Assembly: GCF_014195535.1 (NCBI RefSeq)
Contig: NZ_JACIBY010000018.1
Span: 1 to 64,000, forward strand
Length of the DNA stretch: 64,000 nt
Direction: 5' to 3'
Source: Runella defluvii
GTDB taxonomy: Bacteria; Bacteroidota; Bacteroidia; Cytophagales; Spirosomataceae
Of the stretch, positions 49,001 to 55,839 are shown one piece after another (position 1 is the first letter of the stretch; each line of letters starts with the position of its first letter). Under the pieces are notes generated by a model, which did not search any database, was not told the origin of the DNA, and saw only the letters and a list, made by a program, of their open reading frames with translations. The translations under genes and the position numbers were made by a program.

Positions 49001-50727
49001 ATTACAATACGATTGTAGCCTTTCAAATTATAGCGTCGAAGCACGCGCATCACGTTGGCAGCAGCCGTGTAGGAATCTTCATCTTCATACCCAGCCGATA
49101 CGCTACCATCGTAGTCCATATCTACCCCAAAGAAATAGCGATACATACCGCCCCCGTAGTTGTCATTTTTAAACACTTTTGCACGGGAGTAAAAGGTAGT
49201 AGGAAACGGATTGAAGGCATCATAGCCATCATACTGATTCACATCCTCTCCTTCTTGGTACCTCAAGTTGTCTTGGTTGTAGGAAGTATAATCTTTGTTG
49301 TCTCCGCCTACCCCTTTGATGAAAACCATCTGATCGGCATTCACTTTGGTAGCAAAGCGTTGCAACTGAAATTCTAGGGATTTCCCCGAACCATTGTAGT
49401 AAATGAGTAGCGTTTTGTTATTGCCTGGCAAATTATCATCAGGTACAATTCGGATAGAAGAAGCACGGTCGTTGGGGCCTTCTACAAAGTTGACAGTACC
49501 TCTAAAGTCAATCGGGTAGCCTGCAAAATCGCTATTGTTATAGAGAAGCGCCTTGTAACCTGGAGCAATCTCCATAGAGCTAACGTTGTCGTTACCAACG
49601 CCAGTAGCCAGTGAAGCGAAGTTAAAATCGCCCTCGCCAATGTGCTGCGTCCGTCCCGAAAGGTTCGCATCCGAATAAAGTGTCACAATTTTGGGGGTGG
49701 CTAACAACTCCCATTCCAAACTCAAACCGTACCGTGCACCACTGCCTGACCATTCAATATCCAAATAATTATACCCCAAATTCATTTTAGAGGGGTCAAT
49801 CGTCACCGTAGTGGAAGTAGAAGCTGGGTGATCATCATCATTGGTGAAGCAATCGTCGTTGTAGTCATTATCGCCACCACAGCCGTCTTCTTCCCAAGCA
49901 TTTATGTTCATGTCAAACTTAAAAGGGGAAGCTGCCGAGGTCGTTGAAAAGTTGCCTGATTGCATGTATCGGCCATCACTAACCATCCGTTGCCATCCGC
50001 AGGGTTTGTCATCACCGACATTAACAGTCTGCGAAAACGACAAACCATTGCTAGTGCTTACTTTGTAGCGTGGGTCAGGATTTTCCCCTGAAAAGTTACA
50101 GCCACCACCGTCGTCATTGATCCGATACCAGCCTATGCGTAGGTTATAAATGTAAAACGTGGTATTTGCTGCTCTGGCCGCTTTCAACTGCTTTGCGGCA
50201 GCGGGCATATCCCTGTTTAAAACCTGCGTGGCAGGAACGTGTGCTACCTTGATGACCTGATTGGGGTCAACGTCGTCAGAACCTTCTCTTGGAGCATACG
50301 TTACAACTGCCTTGCGGGCATTTTTTTCGGCAAGGAGGGCGGCTTCGTAGGCCACATTTTGAGGGCTTGCCGCAAAATTCACCTGCGTCGAATGGCCTTC
50401 ATTGTCCACCCAACCTGTGCTCGGCGGACCTTGCTCATTGCCTGGAGCACGGTAGTATTTAGGCCCTCCCGACAGGTTTTTATCGGTATTGAGCCACCAC
50501 GTTCCTTTACCGTCGTAGTTCACCTCATAATCGCCTGAGGTATGCGTATAGCGAGGCTGACCAAGTTTATTTACCCCATTCAATTCATACACACCATTTA
50601 CAATAGCGTGTACCGAACCTGAAAAAGTAAATGATTTAGTGAGTTTTTTTGCCCCATCACTTTGAGCTTTAAGGTCAATAGCGTAGCAGCACGCCGCTAG
50701 GAATAGCGCGTAAATAAAATTTTTCAT
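43069..50727 (-). CDS. T9SS-secreted protein with beta/gamma-crystallin and DUF2235/Tle1-like serine hydrolase domains
   Basis: A 2552-residue protein with a signal peptide (MKNFIYALFLAACCYAIDLKAQ). Residues 30-340 are an unrecognised beta-rich region with a very acidic segment (GCGGDNDYNDDCFTNDDD). Residues about 345-428 form a beta/gamma-crystallin pair with two calcium-site motifs, NDNVSSMEI and NDRASSIRI. Residues about 440-860 look like an alpha/beta hydrolase of the DUF2235/Tle1 type: LLIYYNGSGKSLEF, YNRIVISGHSRGSAVG (nucleophile Ser580), VVALDPVAG (Asp627) and a candidate His717 in GYRHSSMV. Then come a PKD-like module, nine 88-residue SVGG...YYRAVVKSGVC repeats, the C-terminal module shared with the kelch protein, and a T9SS tail (MPNPVTSILRLKVQESKG). 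Tle1-like enzymes are phospholipases; lipid or ester hydrolysis here is inference. It is divergent from an orphan TPR kinase. Confidence 0.85.
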   Translation of the reverse strand: MKNFIYALFLAACCYAIDLKAQSDGAKKLTKSFTFSGSVHAIVNGVYELNGVNKLGQPRYTHTSGDYEVNYDGKGTWWLNTDKNLSGGPKYYRAPGNEQGPPSTGWVDNEGHSTQVNFAASPQNVAYEAALLAEKNARKAVVTYAPREGSDDVDPNQVIKVAHVPATQVLNRDMPAAAKQLKAARAANTTFYIYNLRIGWYRINDDGGGCNFSGENPDPRYKVSTSNGLSFSQTVNVGDDKPCGWQRMVSDGRYMQSGNFSTTSAASPFKFDMNINAWEEDGCGGDNDYNDDCFTNDDDHPASTSTTVTIDPSKMNLGYNYLDIEWSGSGARYGLSLEWELLATPKIVTLYSDANLSGRTQHIGEGDFNFASLATGVGNDNVSSMEIAPGYKALLYNNSDFAGYPIDFRGTVNFVEGPNDRASSIRIVPDDNLPGNNKTLLIYYNGSGKSLEFQLQRFATKVNADQMVFIKGVGGDNKDYTSYNQDNLRYQEGEDVNQYDGYDAFNPFPTTFYSRAKVFKNDNYGGGMYRYFFGVDMDYDGSVSAGYEDEDSYTAAANVMRVLRRYNLKGYNRIVISGHSRGSAVGISSFLYGIKKALESDPKFSEFNGVLNTVLGSAATINVVALDPVAGADTPGLRNNYHMGDTWRAREIYQWLKGRFSNINFSELYANGGRMLEADELLGVGSLLPGQTFDPSPNYLHVEPSNGVQRYWLGYRHSSMVNKEEKWSELYDAAGIPRPWLHTADMLNAAFYDQSLFRNHTHWYTIFRNSDQLAWLKALELYGCTDSPSAQAGINPLAVPDADLEFKHYHGTRHKTFDNSDQSPVNMDDFVGNNNIKFHCSDESQLPTAEETHTSSNSHTDSDGWTHYCSCNGKRLLSLKLGGTGASVPDNAVSLKESSSNYFVNKGQGFITNPNGAVIMSRSWNVNPTSQPNGNVGVRYYFRQRDYDNINTHLTILKNLPALTGLNRLFFYHATSGAAHARVADIPTASIVKNGSPASTSSWVLGNTLRGDYYAEYQATSLLGGSGGGEKCATPAMVTITENSGTANDGTICEGTSAILTATGGTAYSWSTGQNSAAINVAAGGTYTVTVSNDQGCSAEASATITVTPASVGGTITGAQSVCTGTNSTTLTLSNQVGTIQKWQSSLTSDFASPTDITNTTTSLTATNLTQTTYYRAVVQSGMCNAAFSATGTITVNPVTVGGSVSGSATVCTGTNSTTLTLANKVGDVQKWQSSLTSDFANPTDISNTTTSLTASNLTQTTYYRAVVKSGVCEAAFSSTATVTVDPANVGGSLAGSATVCSGTNSTALTLSNQVGTIQKWQSSLTSDFATPVDITNTTTSLTATNLTQTTYYRVVVKSGVCDAANSATATVTVNPVSVGGSIAGAAVCSGTNSTTLSLTDKVGDVQKWQSSLTSDFATPVDIANTTTSLTVTNLTQTTYYRAVVKSGVCDAVNSATATVAVSPVTVGGSLAGSATVCSGTNSTTLTLSGKVGDVQKWQSSLTSDFANPTDIANTTTSLTASNLTQTTYYRAIVKSGVCEAVNSATATVTVSPVTVGGSIGGSATVCSGTNSTTLTLLDKVGDVQKWQSSLTADFATPTDIVNTTTSFVATNLTQTMYYRAVVKSGVCDAVNSATATVTVNPVTVGGSIGGSATVCTGTNSTTLTLSGKVGDVQKWQSSLTSDFANPTDIANTMTSLTASNLTQTTHYRAIVKSGVCEAAFSSTATVTVDPVNVGGSIAGSTTVCAVTNSTALTLSGKVGDVQKWQSSLTSDFANPVDIANTTTSFTATNLTQMTYYRAMVKSGVCEAVFSSVATVTVDPVSVGGSIAGSTAVCTGTNSTVLTLSGQVGTIQKWQSSSNADFNGVIDIANTTNQLIATNLTQTTYYRAVTKSGVCSQANSTTAAVLIHVKPTVTLSTLQQTLNEGNNRELCDTDANPVNSLQFSVTGACVAGLPVWRSQVGNGAWSDWSANAPVSQLSNNQPHRYQAACDVSCLMTYTSPIEVKINYRASTPQNVSLVADGTTVNVGETKEVCNIEGNALMFKATCAEGEMLLYSVDGGDYSSILPVQQVDGQYHNYRVRCRKSDGTASCVESESGVMRLRITNLSQVPVASLNVTNGCGTAVAFSGTTNCGNLTTVWYNATTDAVLSTLPSQTPSETTSYYARCQAAGGCLSEKSNVVTFTIVPVNVAPVVNVSSELVCTGTEVTVSTTCPVGTTALWNTGVTESSFKVSFINITKQGYSVRCVSPNGCQSAVSSVKEVSWKSFELTLINIGESKSAVKANERSAWANQFITRDGGPELEQSTQQNPTLYYVENANKMAPRYWTINVETCGLGSNGSMTFDMLATPETGLIRSFNTHENNAPYFMYANREGWTELYGQNHPAYGFYQDNGAGANVYDAGLPKGLYKLGIRYWDMKGWGSIYPSTRKPQGNVLAYQEYWFRIQSKDGIGVGAARAADNGEQSAVSKEQGDFAIVMPNPVTSILRLKVQESKGQVVQTTLTDASGRAILRRQFVPETNTHQEEFGVSELPTGMYFLQVVTPDKQATLKVVKVH
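45010..47390 (-). repeat. Nine tandem 264-bp in-frame repeats in the hydrolase gene
   Basis: Nine units of about 264 bp (88 residues), each of the form VGGSIAGSATVCSGTNSTTL ... QKWQSSLTSDF ... NLTQTTYYRAVVKSGVC. One unit is a residue shorter (GAAVCSG). The same module occurs as two copies in the kelch gene, so the cassette is shared between the two proteins. The limits are approximate. Confidence 0.85.
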
Positions 50728-50745
50728 ACGTAGTAAATAGTAAGA

Positions 50746-50877
50746 TTAAATTTCTTCCTGAATAGGTGTCATTGGTGAGTTATTCAGTTGTGCATATGAC
50801 CAAGGAGGGGTAAAGACCACGCCCAAAGCAGGTCTAAAAACTTGATGAGTTAAGAAGATTGGGTAAACGAGCTTCAT
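50746..50877 (-). CDS. Possible 43-residue leader ORF upstream of the hydrolase gene
   Basis: An ATG at 50877 opens a frame for 43 residues (MKLVYPIFLTHQVFRPALGV ... PIQEEI) that stops 18 bp before the hydrolase ATG at 50727. It lies in the otherwise non-coding 462-bp gap and downstream of the 18-bp dyad. It could be a translated leader or small exported peptide, or a chance frame: I recognise no family and see no strong ribosome-binding site. Apart from this ORF, the dyad and the -7 box of the kinase gene, I see nothing in this gap. Confidence 0.3.
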   Translation of the reverse strand: MKLVYPIFLTHQVFRPALGVVFTPPWSYAQLNNSPMTPIQEEI

Positions 50878-50934
50878 AATTGTTTTGCATTAAATTTGAA
50901 GCTACAAATAAATAGCAAAAAAAAACCAAAAGAT

Positions 50935-50952
50935 ATAAGGGTTAACCCTTAT
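50935..50952. promoter_or_regulatory. Perfect 18-bp palindrome, candidate operator shared with 30147-30164
   Basis: ATAAGGGTTAACCCTTAT is a perfect 18-bp palindrome in the divergent gap between the hydrolase gene (start 50727) and the TPR kinase gene (start 51190). It has the same ATARGGG-N4-CCCYTAT form and length as the dyad in the other divergent adhesin/kinase gap. Confidence 0.55.
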
Positions 50953-51156
50953 TTTTCACAACTTGATATTCTACTTTATAGAATTATATCTGTTATTTAT
51001 CTACCGTGATTTATGGAGAAAAACACTTCAAATAAATACCAAAAACCCCTGTCTATCAGTACAATTAACAAGCAAAACAAGCCCAAATAACAACTACTAT
51101 CTTTTGCCCACTAAATGAAATACCGAATGTCTTTTAAAGAAGTGCTTGTCTTGTGT

Positions 51157-51164
51157 TATATTTG
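51157..51164 (+). promoter_or_regulatory. Probable -7 element of the orphan TPR kinase gene
   Basis: TATATTTG fits TAnnTTTG and lies 25 bp before the ATG at 51190. A TTG at the usual spacing is missing (the nearest, at 51146, is too close), so the match is partial. Confidence 0.35.
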
Positions 51165-51189
51165 TTAATTACTATCCACCAAAGCGTTC

Positions 51190-53025
51190 ATGAAAAAAAC
51201 TGGACTTCTATTTTTTGTCTTTTTCTGTTTCAACTTGTGCGTTTTCTCCCAAACCTCTCCGAGCTTTGATGAACTCGCCGCCGCCTTCAAACAAGCAAAC
51301 TCAGACACCGCGAAATTGCGTATTTTGTTTTCCCAAAAGCCTACAAAATATACCGATAGAGCAGATGAGTTGCTACCACTTTACCACGAAGGCTACCAAT
51401 TGGCAAAAAAGCACAACGACAAAGTAAATCGCTTCAAAGCCGTTCATTACACTGCACTTACCTATCTGTACGGCAAAGTTGATGAGTCAACAGCCTTTAA
51501 GTGGTTGCAAAAAGCGTTGATAGAGGCCGAAAACGCCCAAAATAACCTATTTATTGGCTGGGTCTATTACGCCATGGGAATCATCCATCACCACCAGAAC
51601 AATCGCGCCGAAATGTATAAAATTATGTACACGGCGATTAAATACCTTGAAAAAGCCCCTGATCCCGTAGATGGCCCTTTCATTTCTCTTTCACAAAACC
51701 TCGAAAACGACAAAAGGTGGAATGAACAAGTCGCTGTAAATCGACGGCTTGTGAAACTAATGGAACGAACCAACGCCGACCCTTTTACCAAAATTACTGC
51801 CTATAATAGTTTGGTAGATGCCCTAAAAAATCATCCCGATAAAAAAGAAGAACAAGCCCTGTATCACGCCAAAACAATGGCTTTAGTGGACAAAATCTCG
51901 GCAACTAACCTTGATTTAGACGAAAAACTAATTGTCGCCTCCATCTATTTCAAAAATGACCGCCCCAACTTAGCCATCAAGTATGCCAATGAAGTGGCAT
52001 CGCTTCGCGATACGATTGGGTTTAATTTGCCAGCAAAAGGGATGGCTTTTGAGCTTTTATCAGAAATATATGAAAAGAAAAAACAGTACGCACTTGCTCT
52101 CGAATGTCATAAAAAATTTCACGCCATCGAAAATCAGCAAGTTATCGAGCGGCTTACGGACGATGCAGGTAAAAAAGTTATTCAAGCCGAAGCTGAACGT
52201 GATGTGGCCATTAAACAAAAGGAAGTGGAGAAACAACAGCTTTTTACCTATTTAGCAGCCGCCGTTGCTTTGTTAATATTAGTGCTAAGTGGCTCTATTT
52301 ACCACTTTTACCGCAAAGAACAATCCAGAAAAAAAGAACTTCAAAGCATCAATTCCACCAAGGACAAACTTTTTGCCATTCTTTCTCATGACTTACGCTC
52401 ACCCATTATTGGACTAAAAAACTATTTGATGCTAGTCAATTGGGGCGAATTGAGCCAAGAAGAATTTAAAGAATCAGCGCAAAGCCTTACGTTTCAGCTT
52501 GGTACGGTGTATGACATGCTAGAAAATGTTTTGCACTGGTCAGTCTCGCAACTCGGTGGTTTTTTTCCAAAGAAAGAACTTATTTCCATTCACTCTATCA
52601 TTGAAGATGAGGCAAGAGTTTTAGCTCAATCATTTAAAACTAAAAATATTAATATACATAATTTGACATCTTTAGAAAATCAAATTTCTATTGATAAAAA
52701 TCACTTTATTATTATCATACGAAATCTACTTCATAACTCACTAAAATTCAGCCATCCTAATGGTGATGTCCAACTAAACTACAATACAACAAAAAATAGC
52801 ATCTTTATTGAAGTAAAAGATTCAGGCATCGGAATGTCACCAGAGAAAGTAAAAAGTTTATTCCAATTAAGTAAACAAACTTCTCAGGTTGGAACCGCCC
52901 GTGAAAAAGGAACAGGACTCGGTTTGGTACTTGTGAAGGAATTGGTGGAAGCCAATGGCGGCAACATTGTGGTCACGAGCAAACCCAACGAGGGGACAAC
53001 GTTTAGACTTGAATTCAAAAAATAG
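51190..53025 (+). CDS. Orphan TPR sensor histidine kinase (HisKA/HATPase)
   Basis: A 611-residue protein with a signal peptide (MKKTGLLFFVFFCFNLCVFSQ). TPR-like helices cover about residues 40-320, and a short coiled coil is followed by one membrane segment (about 351-372, LAAAVALLILVLSGSIYHFY). The HisKA box is LFAILSHDLRSPIIGLKNYL with His400. The HATPase domain has the N box (IIIIRNLLHNSLKF), DSGIGMSP and GTGLGLVLVKELV. There is no receiver domain and no response-regulator gene beside it, so its partner is encoded elsewhere, possibly the LuxR-type regulator at 32647, although HisKA kinases usually pair with other regulator classes. It is transcribed away from the secreted hydrolase gene across the palindrome at 50935. 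The stop codon lies inside the stem of the following terminator. Confidence 0.9.
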   Translation: MKKTGLLFFVFFCFNLCVFSQTSPSFDELAAAFKQANSDTAKLRILFSQKPTKYTDRADELLPLYHEGYQLAKKHNDKVNRFKAVHYTALTYLYGKVDESTAFKWLQKALIEAENAQNNLFIGWVYYAMGIIHHHQNNRAEMYKIMYTAIKYLEKAPDPVDGPFISLSQNLENDKRWNEQVAVNRRLVKLMERTNADPFTKITAYNSLVDALKNHPDKKEEQALYHAKTMALVDKISATNLDLDEKLIVASIYFKNDRPNLAIKYANEVASLRDTIGFNLPAKGMAFELLSEIYEKKKQYALALECHKKFHAIENQQVIERLTDDAGKKVIQAEAERDVAIKQKEVEKQQLFTYLAAAVALLILVLSGSIYHFYRKEQSRKKELQSINSTKDKLFAILSHDLRSPIIGLKNYLMLVNWGELSQEEFKESAQSLTFQLGTVYDMLENVLHWSVSQLGGFFPKKELISIHSIIEDEARVLAQSFKTKNINIHNLTSLENQISIDKNHFIIIIRNLLHNSLKFSHPNGDVQLNYNTTKNSIFIEVKDSGIGMSPEKVKSLFQLSKQTSQVGTAREKGTGLGLVLVKELVEANGGNIVVTSKPNEGTTFRLEFKK

Positions 53026-53054
53026 CCCCCTCCAAGGTCTTTGGAGAGGGCTAT
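53022..53054. terminator. Bidirectional terminator between convergent genes
   Basis: A 14-bp stem with one mismatch (ATAGCCCCCTCCAA at 53022-53035 with TTGGAGAGGGCTAT at 53041-53054) and a 5-nt loop separates the kinase gene from the heme-lipoprotein gene. T-rich sequence follows on the plus strand and A-rich sequence precedes it, so it can serve both genes. Confidence 0.8.
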
Positions 53055-53070
53055 TTTACACTACCAATAC

Positions 53071-54468
53071 CTAATCCAAATCGACGCTACCATCGCGGCT
53101 TACCATTGGAATCGGTTTGCGTTTCGCCGCTCGAAGCATCCCTTGCTTAGCCGCAGGTGGCGGTAAAAGGGCCATAAAATTACGGATACCATTGACCAAC
53201 TGAAACGAATAATCGCCCGTTGTAAAGGTTGTTTCAGTACCTTTTGAATCTTTCTGAGTAATCGTCGTTACCCCGCATGGAATGGTGCTAAAATACGTCT
53301 GAAAATCTTGATATGTGTATTTTTTAGCCCCAAAATTGGCAATGCTCGCAGGTACACCTTCGTCGCTGATAGCTGCCCGCGCGTGGCACGAAATGCACGA
53401 TGAAATCGGGTTGTCCACGGGGCCGTTCATGCGCCCGCCCATCCCAAGGTGCGTCACGTACGCCTTGTTAGAACCCGCAGGTGGTACCGTCAACAAGCTC
53501 TGGTTGATGACCGATTGCTTGAGTGAAGGGTTGTATTTGTTGGAAATATTCAACATCGTCGAATCGCCCGAATCATCACCCCACATAAGTCCCACGGGCA
53601 CCATGCGATCCACCCACGACGAGCCCGACTGTGATGCGTCATAAATGAAAGTTCCATACACCCAGCCCGAAGTTTCGGTAGCGCGCTCGTCTTTGATGGC
53701 GATATCGAGCTGCAACAAACGTACATCTTTATTGACACGCTCGGCGTAGGCATTGTACGGATAAAAAATATTGGCTGTCCACTTTTTAGAATTCGCCAAA
53801 TAAGGCACTTGCGTGGTATCTGCTTCAGTAAAAAGCAATTTGAACGCCACCGTTCCTTCGGGGAATGTACTTTGTTTTACCGCTGGTTTGTCTGGATTTC
53901 TCCACACTTTACCCATCGTGTAGCCTCCTGGTTGGTTATAAAATGCAATGGCGTAAGTCTGATAAGGCACGGTTTGAGCCGCCGCCAGCGTTCCGACAGG
54001 AATGGTGATTTCGCGCGTGAGTCCGTGCAAACACTCCCGACCCGAGTTTTGGCCTTTTTCGGCAGGCCGCTTGCCATCGTCGTGCATCCAAGGCGCGCTG
54101 TACCACTGACGAACGGCATTTTTTTGTACGTTAAAGTCCACCTCCAAATTGCCTTCCATCGCATACGCGAGGACGGTTTTCATGTATTTTTGATAATCGG
54201 TACGAAAATCCACCTCCATCCAAGGTTCCGCTGCGTTCACATCAAACGTGTCAGGATACGCCTGACTGAGCGAAAAGGTGTCTTTGGTGCCCGCTGGAAC
54301 GGGAAAAATGGGGCAATAGCTCGGGAAATTTCCCGCAGCTGAACTCGTGATAACGAGTGCTTCGGAAGCCGAAGAAGTAGTTTGCTCTGAGCCACTTTTA
54401 CAGGCGAGCATCATCAAGCCACCCACGGCTGCCATGGCCAAGGTGTTCGTAAATCGTTGAGAATTCAT
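53071..54468 (-). CDS. Lipoprotein with a CxxCH heme-binding motif
   Basis: A 465-residue protein from the ATG at 54468 (MNSQRFTNTLAMAAVGGLMMLACKSG). The lipobox LMMLAC gives a lipidated Cys. A longer frame upstream would overlap the cupin gene and is rejected. The chain is soluble and rich in aromatic residues, with one cytochrome c-type motif CISCH near residue 370 (DNPISSCISCHARAA). Motifs such as PEGTVAFKLLFTEAD and WVYGTFIYDA recur, from memory, in large cytochrome-like proteins of proteobacteria and Bacteroidetes, but I cannot name the family. It probably carries one covalent heme in the periplasm or at the cell surface. It is 20 bp downstream of the cysteine-dioxygenase-type gene, and the two are surely co-transcribed, which suggests a redox step linked to thiol oxidation. 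Confidence 0.75.
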   Translation of the reverse strand: MNSQRFTNTLAMAAVGGLMMLACKSGSEQTTSSASEALVITSSAAGNFPSYCPIFPVPAGTKDTFSLSQAYPDTFDVNAAEPWMEVDFRTDYQKYMKTVLAYAMEGNLEVDFNVQKNAVRQWYSAPWMHDDGKRPAEKGQNSGRECLHGLTREITIPVGTLAAAQTVPYQTYAIAFYNQPGGYTMGKVWRNPDKPAVKQSTFPEGTVAFKLLFTEADTTQVPYLANSKKWTANIFYPYNAYAERVNKDVRLLQLDIAIKDERATETSGWVYGTFIYDASQSGSSWVDRMVPVGLMWGDDSGDSTMLNISNKYNPSLKQSVINQSLLTVPPAGSNKAYVTHLGMGGRMNGPVDNPISSCISCHARAAISDEGVPASIANFGAKKYTYQDFQTYFSTIPCGVTTITQKDSKGTETTFTTGDYSFQLVNGIRNFMALLPPPAAKQGMLRAAKRKPIPMVSRDGSVDLD

Positions 54469-54488
54469 ACGGTTGAGACGGGTTTTGG

Positions 54489-55793
54489 TTATAAATTGCT
54501 TTTGAGAAATTGTTCTTCTTGTTGCTTCAAATGGGCTTCCCATTCACTTTTCATCTGGGCTTTGAACCAAACAAAATCCGCGTCCGAATCGGGCTCGTAA
54601 TGTTCGGTATTCCCCTTTGTGCCAAGGTAGTCGAAATAATCGTAGTGCGTTTGGTCCTCCGCATCGTACATGTAGCACTGAATCGTAATACAGGTTTCGA
54701 CGTTGCCATCAAGGTTTTTGAGCTGGTGGATTTGGTTCATTTCGGGGCTAATCCACGTAATATCGTCTTTGGAAAACGTAGCCACCGCAAAACCCGCGAC
54801 ACTTTCTTCATCGTCGGTTCCTAAAAATGGAAAAAGTTTGACCGAAATCGCCCCGTGCAACACCCGAATAATAGCATTGGCTCCCGCGTGGTTATGAATG
54901 GGGGAATAATGCCCTGGAGGCCAAATTTCCATCACGTAAGGTACGCCAGGCGACTCGCCACTGTTGACTCCCAGGGTAATGCGCAAATAGGTTTTATTCA
55001 GATTCTTCTCACCAAACTCGCCGCTTTTTTTGATAAGTGTGGCATTGCACCAACCGTTGGGATTGGCAATACTGTACTCAATGGCTTGCGAAAACTGCGG
55101 GAACGACTCATCATCAAGCACAAAGCGTTTTCCAGCCACGTTATCGTACAGTTTTTGGGCAATGGTCGAAAGGTTTGATTTAGGCAAAAACGAATTGTTG
55201 GCAATATCGCCCATGGTCAATTCTTCCGTATTTTTCACCCTCAAAGGCGACGATTGCACAATGGGGTCGCGCAGCAATTTTATAGGTTTGAAAGAATCAA
55301 CTGAAGGGGTTTTTATCGTGGTAAGTTTTTCCAAAAAGCGCACCAATTCATGGTTTTCGTCGGTCGTTTTTCCTTCTAAAACGTATTGAAACGACATCGT
55401 TTCTAACCGCGCTTCCCCTACCCCAAACTTAATGGCGCGTTGGTGCGCATCAAGACTTATCCAGTAAAACGCATTTTTGTTCTGAACCAAGCCCGTATTG
55501 ACGGTTGCTAAAGGCGTCCCTTCCGAAATACGTGACAGTTCCAAAGTACCGACTCCGAGGGTAAAACGAAGGCCATCTTTGTAAAAAGTATCCCAGAAGG
55601 AAATGGATACAGTTTCTCCCTCCAAGTTAGACGGTTCAATGACTGAAAACAGGAATACCCCTTGCCCGTGAATTGGCAAAACGTAGGTTTTTGCCCCACT
55701 TTCTTCATGATCAAGCCCTTGGGTAGCAAATTCAACGGGAGGAAGTAAGCTAATTGCCCGTGGCAAATTCTTTTGCGAGTTACTGTAAGACAT
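54489..55793 (-). CDS. Cysteine dioxygenase-type cupin protein with an extra N-terminal domain
   Basis: A 434-residue protein from the ATG at 55793 (MSYSNSQKNL); the frame opens 14 codons earlier, but that start is less convincing. The C-terminal half (about residues 240-400) is a cupin of the cysteine dioxygenase type I kind: VPYVMEIWPPGHYSPIHNHA holds the HxH iron ligands, then ANAIIRVLHGAISVKLF, then a third His in MNQIHQL. The N-terminal 200 residues are an added beta-rich domain (SFWDTFYKDGLRFTLGVG, FYWISLDAHQRAIKFGVGEA) that I cannot assign. CDO enzymes are about 200 residues, so this protein is twice as long. No signal peptide is visible, so it is cytoplasmic. It leads a two-gene operon with the CxxCH lipoprotein. 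The substrate is not certain. Confidence 0.72.
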   Translation of the reverse strand: MSYSNSQKNLPRAISLLPPVEFATQGLDHEESGAKTYVLPIHGQGVFLFSVIEPSNLEGETVSISFWDTFYKDGLRFTLGVGTLELSRISEGTPLATVNTGLVQNKNAFYWISLDAHQRAIKFGVGEARLETMSFQYVLEGKTTDENHELVRFLEKLTTIKTPSVDSFKPIKLLRDPIVQSSPLRVKNTEELTMGDIANNSFLPKSNLSTIAQKLYDNVAGKRFVLDDESFPQFSQAIEYSIANPNGWCNATLIKKSGEFGEKNLNKTYLRITLGVNSGESPGVPYVMEIWPPGHYSPIHNHAGANAIIRVLHGAISVKLFPFLGTDDEESVAGFAVATFSKDDITWISPEMNQIHQLKNLDGNVETCITIQCYMYDAEDQTHYDYFDYLGTKGNTEHYEPDSDADFVWFKAQMKSEWEAHLKQQEEQFLKSNL

Positions 55794-55839
55794 AAAGCGT
55801 TGAGTGTTAATTATTAAATAGACAGAAATAGCCAAACTA

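Noticed and set aside
53809-54342. 177-codon plus-strand frame opposite the lipoprotein
   Set aside because: No domain or signal is visible and the minus-strand frame has a lipobox, heme motif and operon context.
54469-54543. Longer start for the CxxCH lipoprotein
   Set aside because: It would overlap the end of the cupin gene and move the lipobox far from the N-terminus.
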